Of a stretch of DNA of 64,000 nt, positions 55,636 to 64,000 are shown piece after piece. Location of the stretch: positions 1 through 64,000 of the forward strand of contig JAKZZE010000007.1 in NCBI GenBank assembly GCA_024220505.1. Reading direction: 5' to 3'. The position numbers were made by a program, and so were the translations under genes. Within the stretch, counting starts at the first letter, position 1, and every line of letters starts with the position of its first letter. The notes under the pieces were generated by a model, which did no database searches, was not told the DNA's origin, and saw only the letters and a list, made by a program, of their open reading frames with translations. The stretch comes from Rhizopus arrhizus (lineage: Eukaryota > Mucoromycota > Mucoromycetes > Mucorales > Rhizopodaceae).

Positions 55636-56137
55636 TTATCTAAATAAAGCAACCAAGATAAAAAAGATCAAGATCAGAGCAATCACAATACAAATCGACT
55701 CTAAAAAACAAAGAGTGAGTGATGCGTTGAATCCAAATCAACCACTTACTGTTATCCTTCACTTTCCTTCCCACATAATCCAACTTCTTTTTAGCTCTTC
55801 TTAGCCTTTCATCCGTACGATCCACCATGTCGCCTGTTTCATCAATCAGAATCGCATGTGTCTCTAGTTCTTCACCAATCAACAGCCCAAGCTCTCTTTG
55901 TCTGAGAATGGCATCTGAAAGGTGATCCAAATCTTGGTCTTGATCTGTAATAGAAAGCCAAGTTACTACAAGCATCTCTTATTCTCTTATTTTGTACCAT
56001 CCATGATACGCTGTTGAAGTTGAAGTATTTGACTATTTTCTAAATGATTTGCATCGATAGGATTAAACCGAGGTGTGTTGTTATTCTTGTTGTCATTTAG
56101 CAATAATTCTCTATTTTAAATCACATAAGATACACTG

Positions 56138-56174
<37 letters not shown>

Positions 56175-56528
56175 AAAACCTTGTAGTGGCATCAGCAGCA
56201 TTACCCGATACTAATACTTCTAATCTATCTACTTTGACTTGAAGTGCTATCAGCTTATTTTCTTCATTTTTAGTATCTTTGGCTGTATTTGTTTGTTCTT
56301 GTTCTGATAGTTGCTGTTCTAATTGTTGAATTCCCTGCTTCAGTTGTGTCAAGTTCTTTTGAACATTGGTTTCATATTTCTCTACATCAAGTCTATCAAT
56401 AGTCTTTAGGTCTTGCTTTTCTTTGTAATCCTAATTTACTTTAATTCTTTTAATCTGTTACGTTCAAATATGACTGATAGTGTATTATCGGCTATTAAAT
56501 CAAGTCTTGATAATAATTTGGAATCCAT
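55636..56528 (-). CDS. Qc-SNARE (Syn8/syntaxin-8-like)
   Basis: The SNARE motif runs DQDQDLDHLSDAILRQRELG, then LLIGEELETHAILIDETGDM and DRTDERLRRAKKKLDYVGRK, with Q in the central layer position (IDETGD context). An intron (about 55700-55740) leads to a tail anchor, ICIVIALILIFFILVALF, then R and stop at 55638-55636. The N-terminus (ATG 56528, DSKLLSRLDLIADNTLSVIF) and coiled coil (LTQLKQGIQQLEQQLSEQEQ) match endosomal Qc-SNAREs that pair with Vti1 and Pep12/Tlg2. An intron contains a 35-A run (56138-56172). Two nearby frame shifts at about 56395-56440 (around LGLQRKARPKDY) remain unresolved and may be sequence errors. Confidence 0.83.
56138..56172. repeat. 35-nt poly-A tract in an intron
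   Basis: An uninterrupted A run within an intron of the Qc-SNARE gene. Comparable T runs lie at 26840-26867 and 59139-59168. Confidence 0.85.
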
Positions 56529-56735
56529 AAAGAAAAAAAAAAAAAAAATAGAGCAACTCTTTGGTGCGTGGACGATGATCTGAAATTGAAATCTGCGTTT
56601 TTTATTCTCCTTAAATTTATCTACACGCATTAAATGAGGAAAGCTGACTGGTTCAAATTTTTAGTATATATTCTCTAGTCATTAGCTATTTAAATCCCTC
56701 CTTTTCTCTCTCTCTTTTTTTTTAAAAAAAAAATA

Positions 56736-58626
56736 ATGAATTCTTGGAAATTGCCTGGTGTTAGAAGTATATATAAAAAAAAAAAAATAGTCTAAAGAAA
56801 ACGAGACTGATGATAGTGGAGTTTAGGAAATAAAGAGACTGCGACTACCACTGTCTCATCACAACAACCTTCACCATCACCTTCTTCGTCATCTTCAAGT
56901 GAGCCCAAGTCTGGTGTTTTACTTATTCGTGTCTGTGAGGCCAGAGATCTCACCCCACCCGCCAACATCACCCTACCTTCCCTTCCACCTCAACAACCCA
57001 TCCAACGTAACCGTGAGTCACTCAGTCGTAAGCAACACTGGTGGTTACCCTATGTGGTGCTAGAATTTGACAAGAACGAAGTCTTGATTGATTGTCTGGG
57101 TGGTGATACGGCCAACCCGATCTATCAATACCGAGCTAATTTGTAAATCGCCAATAAGGAGTGGTCTAATTACAATTTCTCACTTGCTTTCCTTTTATAG
57201 TGATGTTTCTCGTAGTTCAGATGTATCGATCTCAATCTACATGCGTCATCCTCCTTCGAATCAGGGAGAAAGCTCGGGTAGGAAGAATGATTTCTTTCTG
57301 GGTGGGGTCAAGATACAGCCTACGTTTGAAGCAAAGATGGAAGATCAAGTGTTGAATATTGTGGGTGGTACGGGTATGATGCATCTTCAACTGTATTATA
57401 AACCACAGGTAATTTTATCCTTCCCTCCTTACATCTTTGTTCATTCTCCTAGTAGAAAAGTACACCGATCACGTTTGATTCATTTGAACTCTTGAGGGTC
57501 ATTGGTCGAGGCAGTTTTGGAAAGGTAAATGAAGAGGATAGGGAACGGTTTGTTGATAGATGATAGGTTTATGTGGTACGTAAGAAGGACACGAATCGTA
57601 TTTATGCCATGAAAGTATTGAGAAAATCACGCATCATCTCACGATCCGAAGTCACCCACACGATGGCAGAAAAGACCGTATTAGCCAGGGTCAGGAATCC
57701 GTTTATCGTGCCTCTTAAATTTGCTTTTCAGAGTCCTGATAAGCTTTATCTTGTCTTGGCTTTTATTAACGGAGGAGAGTTATTTCATCATTTACAACTC
57801 GAAGGTAAATTCAGTGAAGAGAGATCCAAGTTTTATACGGCAGAACTCTTGAGTGCGTTGGAATGTCTTCATGACCTGAATGTTGTTTATCGGTAAGAGA
57901 AAAGAAGTGATGATAGGATGAAAACTAAAATGGGATCAGTGACCTGAAACCAGAGAATATTCTGATTGATTACAATGGACATATCGCTTTATGTGATTTC
58001 GGTCTTTGCAAGTTAAATATGAGTGAGAACGAACGGACAAATACATTTTGTGGTACACCCGAGTATCTTGCACCTGAGCTATTGATCGGTCAAGGATACA
58101 CAAAGACAGTGGACTGGTGGACACTGGGTGTCTTACTTTATGAGATGATGACCGGTTTACCTCCATTTTATGATGAGAATACGAATGAAATGTACCGCAA
58201 GATCTTGCAAGATGAACTCAAATTTCCTGAGGATGTATCACCAGAGGCTAAGAGTCTTTTAAGAGGGGTAAGCATATGTGAATGTGTATAGGATTCTAAC
58301 CTAATCAACTTCAGCTTCTCACACGCGATCCAAAGGAAAGATTGGGTAACAATGGATCAGAAGAGATAAAAAATCATCCCTTTTTTGCTAGTATCGATTG
58401 GCGTAAATTGAACCAAAAGAAACTTCAACCTCCTTATAAGCCCCCTGTGGTATCAGCTTATGACACTCAAAATTTTGATGATGAGTTTACTTCAGAGGTA
58501 CCTCAAGAATCCATAGTGGATGAATCACAAATATCAAGTACAATGCAAGAACAGTTTGTCGGATTTACTTATAATCCTGCTAATGAACACATGGGTGAAA
58601 GCTATACTGGAACATCTTTATTATAA
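56736..58626 (+). CDS. AGC kinase with N-terminal C2-like domain (Ypk1/Gad8 type)
   Basis: The start ATG 56736 gives MNSWKLPG, followed by introns and an S/P-rich linker. A C2-like domain follows (GVLLIRVCEARDLTPPANIT; PYVVLEFDKNEVLIDCLGGD). The kinase domain has VIGRGSFGKVYVVRKKD, AMKVLRKS (ATP lysine), VVYRDLKPEN, LCDFGLCKL and the activation loop TNTFCGTPEYLAPE, whose T is the PDK1 site. The tail holds the hydrophobic motif EQFVGFTY, a TORC2/TORC1-type target. C2 plus this kinase suits the fungal Ypk/Gad8 branch controlling membrane lipid and stress responses; Sch9/Sck1 kinases have a similar plan and remain an alternative. Four or more short introns are present. The stop ends at 58626. 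Confidence 0.87.
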
Positions 58627-59134
58627 ATAAAAATCCATACATCCTCTCCTTCATCTTTTTTTTTTTTTTTTACAATCCAAAGTGATTCAGTGACATGATG
58701 GCGTAGAACAAGAGGTAAATCATCAGAGTTTATTTGAAATAGAAATACTATTGTCACTATGGACGAACGTGCTGTAAAAAGCACGATGTATGATGACGCC
58801 AAAAGAAAGGGATGTTAGTACATTGTAAGCTCGTACTGTTGCACAATTATCGGAAGTTTAAATCTAATTCACGCCAACTTGTCTCCAAGAGTCAATAAAT
58901 AGGGGGAGGGGGGCATAGAACAAGCTCTGGGAGGAGCCATCCAGTCCTGTGCTCTCCTCCCTCCTTTCATCTTTCCAAATCCTCTTTTATTCTACTCACT
59001 GTAGCACGGACCTGGTTGGTTTCAAATGATGTCCGGGCCATGCCACGTGGGTAAAATACGTACACAAACAAGGGGGGACAGAAAAATCTTTTTTCCCCCT
59101 TTTTTTTTTGTAGAACAGCGGCAAAATACTAAAC

Positions 59135-59168
<34 letters not shown>

Positions 59169-59222
59169 CCTTTTTTCTCTCTCTTTTCATTTCTTTTTCT
59201 TTCTTTCCCTGCCTTCTTCTCT

Positions 59223-61490
59223 ATGAATGCATCTCACTGTACAATAGTGTATTTATGCTCATCTGGTGAAGATGAAGATCAACAATGCTTATTAGAGTCT
59301 GTATTTGGTAAAGGTAGTGTTGTGATGGCTATGTGATTATAAAAATATATAACAAATAAATATAGTACATGTGGAACATAGTGTATTAGAAGCTATTGAA
59401 AAAGTAAAAGAGATGTGCAAAAATAATCATCCCACATTATTCTTAATTGATTTGGACGCGATAAAAAAAGAAGAAGTGAGCCAATGGTCTCCAAGTGAAG
59501 ATGGACGTATGGACTTGATTCAAAAAGTGATACGCGATTTATCAAAAAGGATACCTTTGGTTGGTAAATAAATAGGATGGATGTTTTGACTTTATTCTAA
59601 CAAAACCATAGTCTGTTCAAAGGAGAATGATACAAACACCATGTTGAATTGTATTCATGCTGGTGCTGTAGATTATCTGATCAAACCACTTCATCTGGAT
59701 GTCATCAAAACTCTTTTTCTGGTAAGAGGACATGGCTCATGTTTTTTTTTTTTTTTTTTTTTTTAATTTTTTTTTTCAAAAAGAAATTACACCGAAATCA
59801 ACCGGATTTAAAAATGCACCATTTACCGCTCTATCAACGTATAAAAGAAATGAGTTGTTACAAGTAAAACAAAAACAAAAACAAAAGAAGGAGAGAGAGA
59901 TTCACACTTCTTGTTTAGTGTACCAAAGATCATGATGAGTTTGTATGCCAGTTCACAAAAAGTGAATTATACCAGTGTATCAAGGTAAATAAACTTTTTT
60001 TGTTTGTTATTGTTATACATATCAACCCATACAGGGAACGATCATCGGAACTTCAATCCAAGTTGTGTCGTTGGGACTTTGGCCCGTTTGATTTAAGTGA
60101 ACAAGAGTTGATAGAGTGTGTCTATCTCATTTTCGATCAACTCTTGTCTTTACCTGAACTAGACCAACTGAACATTAAACAAGGTACGAAAGATGGATGA
60201 CAAAACGATGATTAATGATGACGTGCTTAGATCAACTGTATGAGTTCATTGTTGACCTCTCTAGTGTGTATCATGATGATAATCCCTATCATAACTTTGC
60301 TCATGCTGTCGACGTTCTTCAGTGTTTATTCTTCATGCTCTGTGAGCTCGGTCTCTTACCGTTTACCAATAAAGTAAAGCAGCAAGGAAAACCACAAGAC
60401 ATGCTATCGGCCATTGACATCTTTGCTTTATTCATTGCTGCCATTGGACATGACGCGGCTCATCCTGGTGTGAACAATATGTTTCTGGTAAGCCGAAAGA
60501 GTCGTACATGACTTGTTTTAACTTGTTCTAGGTCAACACATCCAATCCACTCGCTACTTTATACAACGATCAATCCATCTTAGAAAATTTACATTCAGTT
60601 ACATTATTTCAACTATTAAATAAACATGGCATAGATAAATCAATTGGAGAGGATCATGCTCACAGTAATCATATAAACCAAACATCATTTGCTAAATCTA
60701 ATAGATTTCAAAAAAAAAAGGCTTTAGAAAAATAGTCATCAAGAGCATCTTGGCGACCGACATGGCCTTACATTCAGATTATGTTGAAAAGATTCAACAA
60801 CAAGCAAAAAGATTAGACACGATCGATGTCAACACACTCGATTGTCCCACTTTAGAAAAAGAACGCATCTTGCTCTGCAGTGCTCTTATAAAATGTGCTG
60901 ATATTAGTAACGTGGTAAGAAGGATGCATTTCGAAAAAAAAAAAGCACCTTATTTTTTATTGATGGTGTGTGTATGTCTAGGCAAGGTCATTTGAATTTG
61001 GTCAGCAGTGGGCCCATTTATTGGTACAAGAGTTCAGTGCCCAAGACGATCTCGAGAAACAGCTGGGTTTACCTCCTTCGACCGTCAACAACCACAGTCT
61101 GGAAGATTCCCAGATTGGCTTCATTCGTTTCGTCGCCTTGGGTTTATTTCAAAGTGTGTCAGAGGTCATCAAGGAACTCTCATTTGCTGTGGATCAATTG
61201 ACATCCAACCTGGAACGTTGGGAAGCTTTAAAGTGGCAAAAGCAAGAAGAGGAAAATAGGATGATGATGAGAGGTAATGAGAGGGAGAAGAGGGTAGCAG
61301 AGATTGATTTTTATTAGGCATCAAGCGATCACTGAGTATCGATGACACCTATTCATCCAAAAAGAGATTGTCGCTCGAGAAGTTTAATCTAAGTATGCCT
61401 TTGATTGCCATGGCAACTCATGTAAATACTGAGGATGATGATCAAACCACCTTAAAACGTCCTGCGTATTGTCAATGCTCTATACAATAA
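59223..61490 (+). CDS. Receiver-domain cyclic-nucleotide phosphodiesterase (RegA-like)
   Basis: The N-terminal about 150 residues look like a response-regulator receiver. They comprise CTIVYLCSSGEDEDQQCLLE, then TLFLIDLDAI (candidate phospho-Asp), VCSKEND and HAGAVDYLIKPLHLDVIKTL (conserved K-P). The class I phosphodiesterase domain follows: VYHDDNPYHNFAHAVDVLQC and FIAAIGHDAAHPGVNNMFLV (HD metal site), LATDMALHSDYVEKI, CADISNV and FEFGQQWAHLLVQEF. A short tail ends YCQCSIQ at 61488-61490. It probably hydrolyses cAMP under phosphorelay control. About eight introns are present. A frame shift in the A9 run at 60711-60719 is best read as a length error, since GFRKIVIKSILATDMA continues directly. 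Confidence 0.85.
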
Positions 61491-61758
61491 CCTTTCGCCC
61501 CTCCCCCTTATCCGCTGTATATTATCTCCTTTGTTGTATAGAACTATTTTTTTTTGTGTTTATTGTATTTTTATTATAAAAAGAAGGATGAAAAAAAAAG
61601 TAATTATTATATATACATAGATAGAAGGACAGTGATGAATGGGAGGGGTGGGGGGAATTGTGTCAGAGTATACATTATAAACAATGAGGAATAGACATAA
61701 AATAAACCAAGAGAGCATACAACATAGGATTCATAAGAGGGGGAACATAAAAATCAGA

Positions 61759-64000
61759 TTACAACGAAAAATATTTACCGGTTTTACATATCGTGCCATC
61801 TCCTCTCACCAACAGAATCGGGAGATCCCCATAGACCTTCTTGACCTCCATCAGCTCATGTCTCGGAGGTACCTTACAGATGATCAATTCCCTACTTCGA
61901 TATTCGGTATGATTCGCCTTGACGTCGCCAAACCAGACCTGGAGGTCACGCGAGAAATTCTCGCCGTGCATGGTCAGGAACCGTTCGTGATCGGACTTGT
62001 TGGTAGAGGTAAAAAAGTGAGAGAGGGCGGGGAAGGGGCCACTGGAGAGGGGGGTAGTGGGATCATCCAGGAAGGGAGACCAGAAGGTGTAGGTCGCACA
62101 GTCAGTGCCGACGAGGGTCCAGACGGCAGCATCCGAGACGTCTTCGCTCCAGAAGGCACCGAGGTGGTGGGCGGGACGACTGGTGGAAGAAGAAAGACTG
62201 CTGACGCTCGACTTGCGGGAGAGATTGGCTGGATGAAGGGCAGTGTCCTCGAGGCTGTTGACCCGACGTCGGGGGTAATCTGAAAGGGACATGCAAGACA
62301 TCAGGGTCTCTGGCTGGACGTCGGTCGACACCCGACGTTTCCGGATGATCTTGCCTCCTTCCTGAGAGGTGATGCTGTCGTCCCAGCCGGGCGAGACCCA
62401 CGTTCGACCTTCGGACGTCTTGTGCATGCCGACCATGTCATTCAAGCAGGCCAGGTAGGTCACTGGCTGAGAGGATCTCGGCAGGCGAGGGTCGGGTGAT
62501 TGCATCCCGCTCATCTTGGGGTCTTGCACGATCTGAAGCGCAATCTTGTGCAGTTGACTCACTGGGTCGCCCAAGACCTCGTCTCCAAATTCGCCTCCGC
62601 TGCCACTCACATCGTCTCTGGCGCCGCCTACCACGGTCGAGGCGCGATCGACCTTGCGGATGATCATCACCGGACTGACAAGGCCCGTGGTCAGGCATTG
62701 AAGGACGACATGTTGGTTATAGTGAATCGGAACCAGCCCGCCCGTCTTGTTCTTGAGCGCGATCGGAGGTGGGGGTGGATAAGGCGTGCTTCTGGCAAAG
62801 GCATGATGGCCGATATAATCCTCTGGGCTCTCTCCTTCTTCTTCTGTGCTGGCTGAGGTATCGACGATCCAGATCACGAACGGGTCCCAGCTGGTCGTTC
62901 GAGCCACAAAACAGGTCCCTTCGCTCGTCCTGCTCTTTTCGTTTTGAAAGGCCAAGCCTGGGAAAGCAAGCGGGCTGCCCTTGCTGGTCGAGACACCGAG
63001 GTATTTGGTGGACACGGTCTGGGAACGGATCCGGTTGAATAAGGACACGGTCGTGCCGTGATGGATACAGACTGAAAAAGGGTCAGTAAGGAGGCATGGG
63101 AGTAAAAGGGGGGGTTGCTTACGTTCCATATTTTTTATACTCTGTCTCTTCTTGCTCGGTTTACTGATCACCTTGATCGCCTTACTGGCCAGCGGACCGA
63201 GCTGAAGACCATTCGCCAACTGAAGTCTCACCAGGCACTCGACGCGTTTTCGCTTCTCGTCCGCGTCATGGATATACAGATGCTTCGAGACGGATTTTCC
63301 GGCAGCCAAGAGTTCCTGGCGTTCGTTGCTGTAGGCATCCGCCGGTGGATGACGAGACTCTGAACTGCGGAAACGACTGGTGGATTCTGGCTTGATCGGA
63401 GGCTTGATCTGTCCGGTCTGTCCGACGGTGGTACCAGACACAGTGTACCATTCCAACTGTCCCGCTTGCGTCGAAGTTTCACCTGATATGGACACGGTCA
63501 GTTTAGGAGGCGCCAAGAGAATGTCCTTCTCTAGGCTGGGAATTCTTAGTGTTTCATCCTTTTCCTGTATCTTTTCTTTCGTGGTCCACCAGCTCGTGCC
63601 GACCAAGATGGCTGTCGGTGGAGGACAGAGGAACCTGTTGGCTGTCAGTGTTTTTGCTCTTGTCACCGATCGCTTACCTTTTCTCTGTACCATAACTCTT
63701 TTGGGCCACTTTACTCGTCAACACGATCACTGTCTTCTCACCCAACTGAGTCGCGGAGGATTGGGTGATGGAGTTTGCAAGATAGTGCTGAATGAATGGT
63801 TTGATCTTGTGTGGGGATAGATGAACAAGACGGTGTGGACTGCTGGCAGTCGTATTACTGGAGGATCGACGGATGGACCTATCGTTTTCTTTATTTGGTC
63901 TTACTATGGAAGCATGATCAGAAGGGAATAAAGACGTGACATTTTCTCCACTTTGTGATACCAAATTCTTTTCGGGTGTCTGGTAAGAAATGAGTGTTTT
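61759..64000 (-). CDS. CSL (CBF1/Su(H)/Lag-1) DNA-binding protein, 5' end outside the window
   Basis: The Rel-homology N-terminal domain begins in KTVIVLTSKVAQKSYGTEKR and continues FLCPPPTAILVGTSWW after an intron at about 63637-63679. The beta-trefoil domain has LCIHHGTTVSLFNRIRSQTV and the second junction intron at about 63072-63120. The C-terminal TIG/Rel domain has FLTMHGENFSRDLQVWFGDV and LPILLVRGDGTICKTGKYF, with a stop at 61761-61759 or one more splice at GTAAAT. CSL proteins bind GTG(G/A)GAA sites; fungal members act without Notch. An S/P-rich insert (about 62170-62330) lies between domains. The coding sequence is clearly richer in G+C than most of the window. Confidence 0.92.

Noticed and set aside
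55229..55643. Overlapping frames on both strands, one with a faint cyclin-box look
   Set aside because: No complete cyclin fold can be read, and both strands are open, so the signal may be composition.
62500..62856. Plus-strand frames opposite the CSL gene
   Set aside because: Shadow frames of a G+C-rich coding region; all conserved motifs are on the minus strand.
1..64000. tRNA and rRNA genes
   Set aside because: No convincing cloverleaf, B-box or rRNA core was seen by eye. A covariance-model scan would be needed to exclude them.

Overview
The window is nuclear DNA of a filamentous fungus, most likely an early-diverging one of the Mucorales type. The evidence is AT-rich sequence with many short (about 40-70 nt) GT-AG introns, long A/T homopolymers, fungal housekeeping genes, and gene fragments I recognise as multicopy families of mucoralean genomes. 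No bacterial, organellar or viral backbone is visible. Species assignment is inference. LAYOUT: 0.1-11.3 kb holds TFIIIA (-), a bHLH factor (-), a small unknown gene (-), the H3K36 methyltransferase Set2 (+) and an Est1/SMG5-6-7-like protein with a PIN nuclease domain (+). 11.3-18.4 kb holds ribosomal protein L14e (-), a U6 snRNA copy between 15-bp direct repeats, a 100-bp MITE, an ORF1-only LINE-like element (+) and mitochondrial RNA polymerase Rpo41 (-). 18.8-23.2 kb is a graveyard: a dead Tc1-like transposase, two halves of a CCHC gag-like gene, a broken mucoralean family gene and a second MITE. 23.4-28.2 kb carries a P4-ATPase of the Neo1 type (+) and ESCRT-III Vps2/CHMP2 (-). 28.25-38.56 kb is one large nested transposon island: five LINE-derived units lie head-to-tail on the minus strand, joined by the same 13-nt sequence, with an intact Tc1-like element inserted inside one joint. 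38.7-48.05 kb returns to host genes: a CHZ-motif histone chaperone (-), HAUS6/augmin (+), a small unknown gene (-), a decayed recombinase-like gene, ALG3 (+), a ZUP1/C78 peptidase (+) and Nbp35 (-). 48.1-54.1 kb is a second transposon area: a Tc1-like DD34E element whose outermost inverted repeats also enclose an uncharacterised four-exon gene, a partial inverted copy of the same element, and a broken mucoralean family gene. 54.1-64 kb holds a Qc-SNARE (-), an AGC kinase of Ypk/Gad8 type (+), a receiver-domain plus HD phosphodiesterase resembling RegA (+) and a CSL (Su(H)/RBPJ-type) transcription factor that runs off the right edge (-). HOW THEY FIT: the host genes are not an operon or pathway cluster. 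They serve transcription, chromatin, RNA decay, vesicle traffic, glycosylation and signalling. The distinctive biology is the LINE system: one autonomous two-ORF element with a stop-start TAATG overlap, and several ORF1-only relatives sharing its 5' end, its 3' hairpin and its junction sequence. This suggests trans-mobilised 'half-LINEs' that stack at one target sequence. A second theme is a set of apparent single-base frame breaks at A/T runs in otherwise conserved genes (TFIIIA, the Est1-like gene, the ZUP1-like gene, the phosphodiesterase), which look more like base-call errors than pseudogenes.
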